Below are positions 24,103-35,815 of a stretch of DNA of 64,000 bases, piece after piece; the first letter of the stretch is position 1; the number at the start of each line of letters is the position of its first letter. The notes beneath the pieces were generated by a model. It worked only from the letters and a program-made list of their open reading frames with translations. It had not been told where the DNA came from and did no database searches. Made by a program: the position numbers and the translations under genes. Source of the DNA: Amborella trichopoda. Its lineage: Eukaryota; Streptophyta; Magnoliopsida; Amborellales; Amborellaceae. Where the stretch lies: the NCBI RefSeq assembly GCF_000471905.2, contig NW_006500337.1, positions 1,174,746 to 1,238,745 of the forward strand, read 5' to 3'.

Positions 24103-24643
24103 ATTTTGATAATTTAGCCTCACTTAAGTAAACCAGCAATATAACCAAACACACTTGGGTTTTCAAGATTAGCAACACCAAATAAATATTTATGATGAAA
24201 ATTGTACGTCTCATGTTTCTAACCCACTACTAGGGATATGTTCACTACTTGAAAGTTCTATGTTGCTTACCTTGTATAAATAAGCATTTTTGTCAATTTA
24301 TTTAGGCCATTTACACGGGCTAAATTAACCAAAGTAACCAAGTTTGACGCATGTTAATAGGGTTGTTAACATGCCAAGGCCAGCCTAGGGTTTTGGGACC
24401 TGTTGGGTGCGTTTTTTAGTTGTAATGCAAGAGCTAATATACCAAAAATATTCATAGTCAAAGATGGGCAATAATCTCAGAAGATAAGTGTCGAGCATAT
24501 GTCACGCTGTAATTTGTTTGCCAAATGATGGGTCATGATACAAGACCAATGAACAAAGCTAAGATTTGCCATATGAGGCCTTGATATGCCTTGAAAGACC
24601 TCACAATCGGTCACCATACATATTCTAACGATCATCCAATCAA
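24103..24643. other. No feature recognised
   Basis: AT-rich spacer without coding similarity that I can support. Confidence 0.4.
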
Positions 24644-25064
24644 AGGGGTGGCAATGTACCCAGATCCGACCCATACCCGACGGGTATACACGATACGGGT
24701 CCAGGAATGGGTCCAAGTTTTCGACCCGCGGGTAGGGTTCGGGTCCAATAAAGGATACCCAGATAGTCTTGGGTCTGGGTACGGGTTATACTGTACTCGA
24801 TTCGGTGGATACTTGGACTCGAATTTAGCTTATCCAAAGGCCAAAGCCCAAACCCTAAAATAGTTTCAGTACTTTTCATCTTCCCCTAGTTCCCCAAATG
24901 GCCAAACCCTATTGTCATCCTCCTTCTCTTAGTTTCTTGGAGACATAGCTCAAATGTCTCTCTCTCTCTTTAATCACCCAACCCTCAAAAATTAGTTCGA
25001 TGTTATTCACCATTGGGTTCCGGTCCAGTCGGACTCGACCCATACCCTACCTATTGCCACCCCT
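24644..25064. mobile_element. hAT-like MITE, AGGGGTGGCAAT ends
   Basis: Starts AGGGGTGGCAATG and ends ATTGCCACCCCT (421 bp). Imperfect 8-bp flanks are ATCCAATC (24634-24641, two bases from the end) and ATCCGATC (25065-25072). The subterminal regions are rich in GGGTCC/CGGGT words, as in the widespread plant GGGGTGGCAA elements. A similar element lies at 54185 and a partial one at 43725. Confidence 0.75.
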
Positions 25065-27031
25065 ATCCGATCATAAAGACTATCAAAACTATCTCGATTT
25101 GGAGACTTATATTCCCACGGCCCTATATGCCTCGCAACATGATATTGGAGTCGCTTATCAAATAGAAGTTTGACAGCCGGACCTTTGGCACTTTATCAAA
25201 TCGTATATGGGGTGGAAATTTGGAACATATACCTCTTGTGTAAAGGATTATACAAATTGGACATCATTTGACTCATGATCCAAATCTATTAGTCGCTAGA
25301 ATGTGCCTTGCTTATCAAATCGTATATGGGGTAGAAATTTGGAACATATGCCTCTAGTCTAACGATTATACTATTGGACATCATTTAACTCATGATCCAA
25401 ATCTATTAGTCGCTAGGATGTGCCCTAACCATTGGCCCTATCATATGTTTAAGGAATTGATTTTAAACTTTTGGGAAATCATATGTGAGGCGTGATAGAT
25501 TTTCCCTAAAAAGTTTCATGTTATTTGGAGATGACAGGACCCCTTATCTATAATTGTTGGTAGCCAAGACTCATATTCGTTGTTTGTCAGGCACCTTCTC
25601 TATAGCTAGGATGACCTCTTGTTACTAAAATTAAAAATTATCCCAATCTATATGGAGTTTTCTCATAGGAATTGGACCATTGGAATTTTAACACCAAGTC
25701 CTATCAACTATGGGAGGGTGATACCTTATGGGTTTCCCATGTCAAAGCAGCCAGCTTCAAATCAATAGTCATAAAACTGTGTCAAAGTTTGAATGCTGAT
25801 CCTAAAAATCTCCCAAGATATCGAGCATTTTCGCACCAAATTTTGTGGAGATGTACATCATAAACCCCTCTACAAGATATCAAACTCTGAAGGTCTATAA
25901 TCTCCTAAGAAGAAAGATGTTGGATCCACAATATCCATGTCTGCTATCACAATCAACCACATAAATGAGTCAACTTTAATGAGCCATATCTCCCTCATTA
26001 CTGATCCATATGAGGTGAGGTTTGGATCATTGGGTTCATATTTGAATCCTCTATCACAATACAAAGTTCTAGGCCAAAAGGATATGTCATTAGAGAATTC
26101 AACAAAATAAGATTCAAACATGTCAGAACTATATGCATGCTTGACTATTGACGGGTCCAAATAATTACTTTTCCTCAATACCATCTGTTGATATCGCAAC
26201 AGATTTTGTGGTATTGTGTTTAAATTCAAATATTAGACCACTATGGGTCTAAATCTGATTAAACTTCATCAATAAAATCATCTAGAGATACTGTGATTTT
26301 GAATTCAAAATGATACTTATCCCATAGGGACCACTATGTAACATAAGGTTGGTTTTGGTCGAATATTTGGATAAACATCATGGTTACTACTCTCTAGAAG
26401 TCTATTTAAACTTCACTGATAAAGGACTGTTCATTTGATTTTCATAGGCCATGTGCTCCCATATTTTCAAGTGATAGAGAGAGAATAGAGGAGAGAGTGA
26501 CAAACTCTTCATCCAATCTACTTTTTTTTAGTGAGGTGCATGAAGAAAGCAACACCACTACATATAGACAAATATATGTGCCTTATATGCTCCTTGGCAT
26601 TGATATTTCTTTTATTTTTTGTATGTTTTCTCTTCCTCAAATTTATAAGTAGTCCATAGCTCGAATCAAGGGTGTTTAGTCCCGTATAGAGGTTTGATGC
26701 AAAATGTAATAGGAATTGAGAGTTACTGGAACTCCTCGCTTAAAAGCCCTTTTTACTTCCAATATATAAAATGTAAGGCGAATTTGGCCCCTGAATGTGT
26801 TGATCCTCTGCTTCATAATTATTTTTGAAATTATGATACTATTAAATCTTTTTTAACATATTTTTGGGCAATCACAATGAAGATGCACTAAACATAACAT
26901 ATTTTCAAATAGTGTGATTTATCTTGATAGAAATGGCAACATAATCAAGAATAATGTGATAGAAAGCCTTCTAGGTTTGATAAAAAAAACTAATTCCTTG
27001 ATTGCACCAGTATTCTCAATGAGCTTGATGC
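25065..27031. other. Spacer, possible old LTR-type remnant; no gene
   Basis: A 119-bp tandem duplication starts at 25193 and 25312 (TTATCAAATCGTATATGGGG). The rest is AT-rich without protein similarity that I recognise. Phrases around 25490-26200 resemble plant LTR sequence in style, but I found no paired LTR or primer site. Confidence 0.4.
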
Positions 27032-27513
27032 ATGTCATGTCATCCTAAGTTTCAAAACTGTGGAGTGGATTCCAAGCAGTTGGAGAGTAAAGCAACAGAA
27101 GAATATGGTTGTTTTGTCAATGGTTTCATGGATATCCATTTCCACCAAGATCACTCAGGTAAACCAGAGTCATCAATTTACTCTGAGGACATAGGCTATG
27201 ATGGACTCGAAACCAACATGAGAAGTAAAAGCTTGAGCAAACCAATCTTGACTAACCCGCAGGGGGTGCGCTTATGCAGAGCATGCGATGTATGTACAAG
27301 TATAGGCACAAAGGTATGTGAGGCGCACTTTACACTTCACAAGTTCGCATGTTTATATAAGATGATTCTACCACATATAGAAATGTTTGACCATTGCAGG
27401 ATAGCAAGTTGTTTCATTTCATGGATAATTGTAGTTTTGCGGATAGCTGTGTTTTGATCTCAGAAGCTCAAGGCCCTTTTGAGAATCACGAATGTGGAAA
27501 TTATAGAACCTCG
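27032..27513 (+). pseudogene. Unrecognised two-exon gene fragment
   Basis: An open stretch from ATG 27032 reads MSCHPKFQNCGVDSKQLESK and continues through HFHQDHSGKPESS to GVRLCRACDVCTSIGTK. It ends at a good donor (AAG|gtatgtgag, 27315/27316). A matching acceptor (ccattgcag, ending 27400) opens in phase into DSKLFHFMDNCSFADSCVLI, then SEAQGPFENHECGNYRTSQ and a TAG at 27511-27513. Composition and splice phase look like real coding DNA, probably the 3' end of a larger gene or a transposed fragment. The Cys/His-rich tail (CRACDVC) hints at metal binding, but I do not recognise the family and no upstream exons were found. Confidence 0.4.
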
Positions 27514-27956
27514 CAAAAAAGAAAAAACTAGTCCTTATCTTGGGCGGATTACTGAAAATTGTTTACGACAATAGGTGGAAGGAGGAAATCACAAAAAAAT
27601 CGATAGACAAAACCTTACTTTGATACCGAAGGGCAAACGGTCCTTGTTCTCTCAAGCTTCTTCTGATCCTACCATGTTTCAGAGCAGAGTTATGATTTGG
27701 TATTTCGTCTCTCAAGCAAATTTGTTCTCTCTTTATCTGATTGGTGAAGTCCTCAATCTGATTGCGCCGAAACCCGGGTTTGTCATCCATTATTCCGCTT
27801 CTCTAGTCAATGATTTAGTCCAATAGGTATGAGAGCTTTGATCTATGACGCCCTCTGATCTGAGACCATGCCTTGGTTCTGATCCACTCTCTCTTGTGGG
27901 TCTCTGTTTGGTGCGTGAGGTTTCTCTCTCTATCTTGATCTAATCTGTTGGAGTTG

Positions 27957-27996
<40 letters not shown>

Positions 27997-28097
27997 ATCC
28001 GAGGTCGGCCTCCTTGCCTTCCCTATCAAGTCCTCAGATTTGTTCCTAAAATTTCAGTACCATCAAAATCAGTTCCTTTTACCATCGAAATTTGTAG
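27514..28097. other. Spacer with possible copia primer-binding site
   Basis: GGTATGAGAGCTTTGATC at 27826 resembles the GGTATCAGAGC primer-binding site of plant copia elements, so the DNA before it may be an LTR end. A (CT)n microsatellite lies at 27958-27994. No gag or pol follows. Confidence 0.35.
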
Positions 28098-28248
28098 AGT
28101 CGTGTTTCGAATCTATATCGATTCGTGTTTTGACTCTCTGTCGAGTCTTGTTTCGAATCTCTATCGAGTTATCTTTCGACTCTTTGCCGAATCGTATTTC
28201 GACTATCTGATCTGTCTCTCTACCGAATCATGTTTTGACTCTCTAATT
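28098..28248. repeat. 23-bp tandem array with internal dyad symmetry
   Basis: Units start at 28098, 28121, 28144, 28167 and 28190, an exact 23-bp period, with a sixth at 28226 after a 13-bp insertion. The consensus is near AGTCGTGTTTCGACTCTCTRTCG. Neighbouring GAATC/GATTC and GACTC/GAGTC pairs can fold into short stems. Confidence 0.85.
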
Positions 28249-28362
28249 TGTTTTGGATCCTATTGTTTTCAACTCTGAATCTAAAGTTCAATTATGCTTG
28301 TTGATTTGCCACTAATTTTTGTTGGCTCTTCCAAGTGCCTTCCGATCGAATTTTTTTATCTT

Positions 28363-28480
28363 GGTTGATGATCAAGTTTTTCATTACTTGATCACATTGG
28401 ATGATGGGGTTTTCTATTACTCCATCCTGTTTGATGATCAAGTTTTTTTTTTTTTCGTTACTTAATCATGTATGTTTCAG
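28363..28480. repeat. Stem-loop repeat array, first block (3 units)
   Basis: Three units of about 30-40 bp of the form GATGA-NNNNG-T-rich loop-ATTAC/GTTAC-NNNN-TC. Stem pairs are TCAAG/CTTGA, TGGGG/CTCCA and TCAAG/CTTAA. A related block of three lies at 30685-30806. Confidence 0.7.
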
Positions 28481-28874
28481 AGGCTAATTGATTTGCTGTT
28501 ATATGAGACTCCTGCTCTACTGCTCTATTCGAAGTGTCGGTTTCTGAGGATCGCTAATTTGTAGCTGCTCAAGCTTCTTTTGTTCATGATTTCTTTCTAA
28601 GGCCTGCTTTCAATTGTTCAAACTCAAAACATTTTAAGGCCTGCCTTCAATTGTTCAAACTCAAAATGCAAACCTGCAATTATTTTTTGGAACAATATTT
28701 AACTGCCTTTTATGTATACCCATAATAGGAAGGTGGTTCATTGTATACGTTGCTTTATTTAGTAGTACACATCTTTGTAACTCTATAAATTAAGGCTCTT
28801 GCAAAAGGAATTAAAATATTACCAAAAGAGTATATTTTCCAACGAGTACCTGCTTACTCAAGTAAAAACCCTAG

Positions 28875-29194
28875 TGGGACATGGATATCTCAGGTTCATA
28901 TTGATATGGGTATTATATCTCTTGATAAGATTATGTATCTAGAAAATAAGAACAGACCAAGTTAAAGTTACTTGGTCATCAAGTTATCATACCATAATTA
29001 TCTCCTCTAATTGTGCGATTGTTATATATATATATATACTTATTGATGTAAACATTCATTCAAAATAGTGAAGATGTAGCTTGTTGGGCTTTGGATCCGT
29101 GGACATAAGGCTTCGGCCTGAACCACGTAAATGTTGTGTTTTCTCTTCATTCTCCATTCAATGTTTGTGCATGTATACTCCCATAAATTCTAAC
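28875..29194 (+). mobile_element. 5' LTR of a non-coding LTR-type element
   Basis: About 320 bp from GGGACATGGATATCTCAGG to TTCTAAC, followed by TGGTTTCATAAC, a degenerate form of the copia primer-binding site TGGTATCAGAGC. It has a TATATATATATAT stretch at 29024. Its start matches 31228 onward after a polypurine tract. Confidence 0.65.
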
Positions 29195-29957
29195 TTGGTT
29201 TCATAACTAAAATTTTTCCAGATTTTCTCTTTCTAAAGTCTCTCCCATTCCGGCAAAATTTTCCGGCAACCTAATCTGATTCCGGTCGTATCTTGGAGCC
29301 AGCACCCTCTTGCCTCTGCCTCTGAGTCGACTTCACCCCATAGATACTGTCGTAGAGTCCATGAATTCGAGAAGGCTATGATGTCTCAAGCGGCCCTTGA
29401 AAAAGCAACCACTATGGAAGAGAGATCTGAGAAAGCAATCACTACGGAAGAGAGCTCGGAGAGAGCAGCAATCATGCATTTTGATGCCGTTTGCACAAAT
29501 GTTTTGGAGGACTGGTCCAATATCAGAGACGATGCCATCAGGCGCACACGAGGAGAAGATCAATCCTGAAAATGAATCTGGAAGCCCATATTGAAGGAGA
29601 CAATCAAGATTCTTGAGGAGAAGTATGTTGCAATCAGGCATACACGAGTAGTTGGGAATTGTTTCTTTCGGTGCTCTTTTTGTTTGCATATCATGTCTTG
29701 GAATCTCAAGACAAAGCTGAGGTTCCTTGCATGCTAAATAAAGTTGAGGGATACAAGGCAACACTTCCGGGATTGGGTTACCTAGAGTTCACATTTGAGG
29801 ATTTTGTATCAACAATCACATATCTGCTGGAAGGTGTTATCCAAGGGACTGAAGCATCCATCCATTATAATGAGTTCTTGGATAGAAGCCGCAATGCATC
29901 AATTTCCAATTATGTTGCCATGTTCTTCGGTTATGATGAGCGTTTGGTGTGATTTTG

Positions 29958-29958
<1 letters not shown>

Positions 29959-30004
<46 letters not shown>
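29959..30004. repeat. (GA)n microsatellite
   Basis: Long uninterrupted GA run of about 44 bp, followed by shorter GA tracts to 30078. Confidence 0.95.
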
Positions 30005-30007
<3 letters not shown>

Positions 30008-30684
30008 GAAAGAGAGAGGATTCCTATGCTTATCTGTGTGTGATACTCTGACGTAGAGAGAGAGAGGGAGGAGAGAGATTCATTCTTTATGTCATGACTC
30101 ATGAGCTTATCCGTTTCCGTTTGTGGTGGAGATTGATTTGAGATTTTTTGGTTTAAAAAAAAAAAAAAGGTATTTTGCAAGTTGGGTGTTTCTTCGCATC
30201 TATATGGAAATGAGATGAGTAGAGATGAAGTCAACATCTCTAATATACCCGCTATGGAGATGAGATGAATATAGATGAAGTCAACAGCTCTAATGTACCC
30301 GCTATGTTGACAAGAACATCAGTTCCGGTATTCATGTATTTTTCAGTTGTCCCACGCTTTATTTGCTCCTAGCGCCTCGCCATGTAGCAGAGGACTTCGT
30401 CACACTATTATTGTAGTGACATCGTTAGGGGGAGCACATACATTAATGAGTAGCGGATTTTTCAATGAGAAGTTTTCACAAATCTTCAGTGTTCGTTGCC
30501 ACTTTATTTGTCGCAGAGCCGTCTTTGTTGTGCCTTTGTAGCACTTTAAGGGCAAGTTTGGTAATTACGTGTACCAGATTACATTTCTTCGTTCTTACAG
30601 ACTATTCAAGCACGCTAGTGAGAGCAGTGCAAGTTTCTTTGGCAACTTTTTGGTTTCAAGACTCCAGTCCAATTTCAGTTTGAT

Positions 30685-30806
30685 GATTGAATTTCTCAAT
30701 CTTGACTGATGAACAAGTTTTCCGTTACTTGATCATGTTTGTTGATGGATTTTTTTGTTGCTTCATCCTGTGTGATGATTGAGTTTTTTATTACTCGATC
30801 CCGGAT
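30685..30806. repeat. Stem-loop repeat array, second block (3 units)
   Basis: Units at about 30700-30800 repeat the design of 28363-28480. Stem pairs are ACAAG/CTTGA, a weaker GATGGA/TTCATC, and TTGAG/CTCGA. Loops are T-rich. Confidence 0.7.
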
Positions 30807-31227
30807 GTTCTGATAGCCTGTTGTTTCTTCTTGGTGTATTGGGAAAAATACAGGGAGCCTTCTTTTGCAGTGGAGAAGAAGATGAGAGAGTCATCATTTT
30901 TCTAGAGGGAGAAGAAGAAGAGAGCAAGAAATATCATTTTCTTTTTATAGAGGGAGAAGAAAAGAGAAAGAAAGATCATTTTTTTCACAGAGAGAAAACC
31001 TCTAGAAAGAAAAAGAACCTTTGAGAGAGAAGATCTTTAGAAAAGAAAACCCTATAGAGAGAAAGTCTCTAGAAGAAAGTAGAAAGTTCAAAAATTGTTA
31101 TTTCTTGGAAGACCATGGCTGTGAAATTTATCATAGATTTGATCACTACTCGTTTTTTTTTTGGCAACTTAGCATTGTTTAAACTCCAGCTACTTTGTGT
31201 CAAAGCATATTGAGTTTGCGGGGGAGT

Positions 31228-31286
31228 GTTGGGATGTGGATATCTCGGGTTCATACTGAAATGGGTATATATCTCTTGATAACAAA
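31228..31286 (+). mobile_element. Truncated 3' LTR
   Basis: TGTTGGGATGTGGATATCTC follows the polypurine tract, and about 55 bp match the start of the LTR at 28875. The match breaks off at an AACAAAACAAAAC run. Confidence 0.7.
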
Positions 31287-31583
31287 ACAAAACAAAACAC
31301 GGCTACATTGCCAACACAGTGCAAGCTCATGGGTAAACCACATTTGATTTTTCTGAGCCCCTGTGCCTACTGGGATGATAAATTCGTCAAACCATGCTTA
31401 AGATTTGAACTTTTTAACATCTTACCTATACTTTTTGAACTATTTTCAGATGGCCCGTCATTGTCTTGATCAAGTTTCAAAGAGCGAATTAAATCACAAG
31501 TCGAAATTGGATTTGAAATTTATTAAGTTACACTTCAGGTAAAATGTCAATTAGTTCAACCTAAGTGTATTTTCATAGGGAAA

Positions 31584-31965
31584 AGTTTATGAAGAGCCGA
31601 GGTTCTAAACAATCAAATTCGAGCCTACCTCAAAAATTTCACTAGAAGATATTGTTTTGATGCTCAAATATCCTCAAATTCATCATTTCAATATCAAGAT
31701 CCATGAACATGATAAAAAAATGGATTTCAATTTTTGAAAATAGTATATTTTGTAATGCACTTTGAGACCGTCGAATTTCAAGATTTTCAAGTTTTCATAG
31801 ATCTCTCGATCTACACTATTTTTGAAGCTTTAAACTTTATAAATAAGGATAAAAATATAGTTTAATGCTATCAAAAAGATTTTCGATATTAAAACCATAT
31901 TTCTCAACACTATTTGAAGGTAAGCTCTAATTTGATTGTTTAGAGCCTATGCTCTATACAAACCA
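31584..31965. mobile_element. Family C MITE, copy 1
   Basis: Long inverted ends: AGAGCCGAGGTTCTAAACAA then TCAAATTCGAGC (31593-31624) against the reverse complement of 31924-31955 (AGAGCATAGGCTCTAAACAA then TCAAATTAGAGC), 28 of 32 matching, with the similarity fading outwards through GTTTAT. The interior carries the shared core (GAGACCGTCGAATTTCAAG). A second copy lies at 53528-53876. Confidence 0.85.
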
Positions 31966-32164
31966 CACCCTTGGATAAAAGTTTCAATCAAAATTTCCAT
32001 ATTAGTATTATCTGTAAAAGTTCTTCATTTGAGTTATGAGCTTTTTAATTGTTTTTGTGGTGACTAATATTCTTGTTTGTGATGCTTGAGACTTATTGGC
32101 ATTAGACAAAGAGGTAGGGGTACCCCATCTAGCAAATCTTACAAAATATAAGTTATCATTAAAA

Positions 32165-32405
32165 GTAGGGATTACCCTTTATTTTATTTTATTTTTTTGT
32201 AAAATAGAAGTCACAATCATTCTGACCCATTAAATTTCAAATTGTGGGGTGATTCATGAAGTCCAATATTTTTTTATTTTATTTTTAACTTTTATATCTA
32301 TTCAATGACACTCTTACAATCACCTGTTTTAAAATTTAAGGGGACCAAAATGAATGTGAGCTTCATATATAAAAAATAAATAGTCTCTTTGTAGACAATC
32401 CCTTA
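32165..32405 (-). mobile_element. Family F MITE, copy 1
   Basis: Its reverse complement matches 41543-41771, including TATTGGACTTCATGA and TGTCATTGAATAGA. Ends have TATATAAAAAATAAATAGTCTC-like inverted repeats. Confidence 0.65.
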
Positions 32406-32926
32406 AAAATAAGGTTCGGCTTAGCTATATCCTTTTGCAATCAATTTTGGAGATGGATGAAGGATCCAAAACTTCCCACGTTTATTGAGATGACCATCAT
32501 GATTACGAATTCGAAAAAAGAAAAAAAGAAAAAAAAAAGGAATGATAAGCGTAAAAATAGTTATGTAGTCAAAGTATGCTGATTGAACATTAAAAAAAAA
32601 AGTACTTCCATTGCCTTCAGTGGGGCCGACTTTGTCCATCATCATCCAACCATTGATCAGATGACGGTAACAACCATTAAGTTTTATAGTTTGTTTGATT
32701 TTGGAGGATACAGTTTTGGAAACTCTGTAACATGGAAACATTTATTTTATCCACTTCCTTAAAAAATACGATATCCAAAACTACTTATTTTAAAATTCAA
32801 ACACATCCTTACTGCCATATAGATTCGAGTTTTCTAACTGGATGGAGAAACATGGCATAACCCATATGACCAATTGTCGATCACCGTCGAATCAATCACT
32901 TGCACCGCGATGCAGTGAAAACGAAC
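32406..32926. other. No feature recognised
   Basis: Spacer between MITEs and the duplicated module; no coding sequence supported. Confidence 0.4.
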
Positions 32927-33170
32927 CATACAGTTCATTACTTACGTTGGACCCAATTCTTCCAACACCGTCCAAACATTCATCTGACGTAAAAAATCAA
33001 AGAGTTCTCATTACCATATGATCGGTTTCCTCATGACCATATAAACGGTCCGTACGGTTCATCACATAAGTTGATCCCACTTTCCAACACCGTCCAAACA
33101 TTCATCTGACAGTGAAAAATCATAGAGTTCTCATTACCATATGATCGGTGTCCTCATGACCATATAAAAC
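32927..33170 (+). promoter_or_regulatory. 122-bp tandem duplication carrying a TATA motif twice; possible GLTP promoter
   Basis: Copies begin at 32927 and 33049, period 122, with CCAACACCGTCCAAACATTC and TTCTCATTACCATATGATCG in each. Each unit ends in CATATAAA (TATAAAC at 33040, TATAAAAC at 33163). Just downstream is a GACGTGGC element (33196), an ACGT-core motif. The distance to the GLTP coding start requires a leader intron; that link is inferred. Confidence 0.5.
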
Positions 33171-35805
33171 GTGCGAGCGCTACTAGAATTTTCCGACGTG
33201 GCAGTCATGCCGCGAAAGTGGATCTCACGATCGGAGACACAAAAAAAAAAGCTAAAAAAATTAAACGAAAAAAACGAAAAACAACGGCTAAAAAATGAAA
33301 AAAAATATAAAATGTATATTTATATAAAAAAAAGTAAAAAGTGAATTCTTGCATCCGCTAACAATCTGCGGAAAGCATCAATCACTTTGCCTCTATTTGA
33401 CTCGTTTGCATCTGATTCTTCATCATTTCTCTCTGTTTTATTGTCTTTTACATTTGATACTTTGTGCGCCTACTATTGTTTTGAGCTTCGCTATTGGAAT
33501 TCTAGGGTTAGTTGCTTATTCTCTCTGAATAATTTTTTATCGGAGCTCTATAATCTCTCGATTTTGTCATGCGATTGCGCATTTTATTATCCTTTGCATA
33601 ATTCTATGAGATTTTGTTTTGCGATCGTGCATTTTATTATCCTTTGCATAATTCTATGCGCAATTTACCATTTTTTCAGCTTTTAAAGTTTACAATTATG
33701 TATCTGTTCTGGTTTGAGCTTCCATATTGGAATTTTCGGGATCTTTTGTGAACTAGTGGTAAATCAATAGATTTTGGAATCATCTTTGATCCTTTTACCT
33801 TTATCTAATTCTACAATGTAAATGTATTACGATCAGAGCCTCTTTGACGCAGATTGAGCCATACCTTACGATCCATTGAAGCATCAGAATATAACCTTTT
33901 TCGTTTTGGCTACTTATGAGGTTTTGCGTGTATTCTAGTTGGAGCTTCACTGATGAAAATCTATCTTTTACATGGAAGCTATGATAGTAGCAGAGCATTT
34001 ATTAGCAGATCTCCATATCGACATTTTCATAGTCACAGTGGTTCCCGAAATCACATATTCTTGATTTTATGTATTTTTCCATTATTTTGATTTGGCTTTG
34101 ATGCTTCAAATATACATTGATCCAATTTCGCTCTTTTTTAAAATATATAGTTGTTTCAGGATCTGAAATTTTGAAAATATAAGTGTCCTTGTCATCAGTG
34201 GTAAAATTAGCCTCTTTTTGCAAATTTTTTTTCCTTGGATTTATGATGAGTGTTTAGGGTTGGAATTTTCGTGTTGACCCATTGATGTTTGTCTGGGCAT
34301 ATTATGAAGAATTAGCGTTAAGTTATTCTTTGTTCAGGACTCTGCTTTGTGCTTTCTTCTCTCTGAACTGATCTAATTTGCATAATTGATCTCAATTTGA
34401 GGTATTTTGATGATCTTTTACATATCATCAATTTATATTTTTGTATATTGTTCACTATTTACTGGTTACAATTTTCTTTCGTGATAGTTATTCTGGAATT
34501 TCTTGAACTTGGAAGCTCTGTACATCAGACAATGTTATAACACAGTCATTTTTTTGGGTAAGTCAGTGGGAGATATAACACAGTCATATGATGTGTTATA
34601 TTTACACTGGCCGCTTTCTTAACGTTTCCTTTTGGCGTCTGCAGTACATCTCTTTTATTCTCTCTTTGATGCAATTTTATTTCAGGGCCATTAGGAAATG
34701 AATTTTTTCTTTAATCACAGTGTTATGGTTGCTCTTCTTTTGAAAATTGAATTTTCTTACAAAATATTATGGCTAGTCTTTTTTATCATGGTTAGTGATG
34801 CAAAATCCAGTCATGAACCTCTTTTTTGGTTGGTAGGAAATTAGTTTAGCTAGGTGAATTGCACAATCCTTTTGAAAAATCATTCAACTTGTGTTCTAAG
34901 TTGCCCTTGTCATTTTTTTTATCAGAATGTGGTTCCTCTATGTCGGTTTCCACTCTGACAAAGACCTTAGGTTTAGTTTATCGGCTAAGCTTTCTTTATT
35001 AATGTTTCTCTGGGTTGGAGCACTTACCATTTCTGCTTTATAAAATTGAATGAGTAACATAATTCTGTGAATGTTTTTTTTTGTGTGTGATGAATTTCTA
35101 TTGAGGTTCTAAAATATAGCACAAGTGTTGCAAATTATTACAAAATTTATACATGACTGTGACCAGTGCACAAGTGTTAGCTCTGTACATTTTTTTCCTG
35201 CACTCACATTTTGTTTTGATTTACTTTTACTTGTTGAGTTCATCAAATTTCCTCAAGAGAAGATGATGATTGAGGATTTCTTTGTAAGTTTCATAATTTT
35301 CTTTTTACCATTGCTCGTTACTGCTTTCCCAGGTATAGGTTTGAACTTCACTTTGAAGTTTAAGGAGCTGTAGAGCTTAGAAAGTCACTTACTTGACTGT
35401 TAAAGCATTTCTCTTGCGCTACTATAATTACAGGTGTGTGCCATCTCTGGCTACCATTAACTAGGTGTGTCATTGATTATAAACTGGTTAAATAATATAT
35501 TCAAGACAAACATAAATATCAGACATCTGCTCTTTCACAGAATTTATATGTGGGAGTAAGAGAGAAGGGGTTTGAGGTTCTTGAATTCTTGAGTGTCGCA
35601 GCAACTTCAATAGGGTTTATTTTCAAGGTTCTAAGTTTAATAAATCTGATAGCCCAGAAAATGGTGCTTTTACATCACAGATACGAACATCCAAGCAGCT
35701 CCTTCTATGTGTGAAATTACAGTCTTTTTCAATGTGATTTTTGAGGTTGCAAAGAAAAAGAATTTGGTTGAATTACTTACGACTTCATGATCATTGCTTC
35801 TCTAG
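33171..35805 (+). other. GLTP 5' leader exon and long leader intron (inferred)
   Basis: A coding exon starts after the acceptor TTCTCTAG at 35805, with 10 untranslated bases before the first ATG, so an untranslated first exon must lie upstream. Pyrimidine-rich DNA at 33360-33450 is a plausible leader, but I could not fix its donor. The rest is T-rich, intron-like, and holds no gene. Confidence 0.45.
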
Positions 35806-35815
35806 GGATACCACA

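Larger units (their letters stand above)
29195..31227 (+). mobile_element. Internal region of LTR-type element, no gag or pol recognised
   Basis: About 2 kb between the two LTR starts. An open stretch at 29659-29952 (containing YLEFTFEDFVSTITYLLEGV) and a shorter one at 29378-29569 look coding-like but match no family I know. A (GA)n run lies at 29959-30004, a second stem-loop array at 30685-30806, and a GA-rich tract at 30870-31080. It ends in TTTGCGGGGGAG, a good polypurine tract. It resembles a non-autonomous LARD-type element, or a rearranged one with captured DNA. Confidence 0.5.

Noticed and set aside
28098..28248. CRISPR-like array
   Set aside because: Units are contiguous with no unique spacers, and this is a plant nuclear genome.
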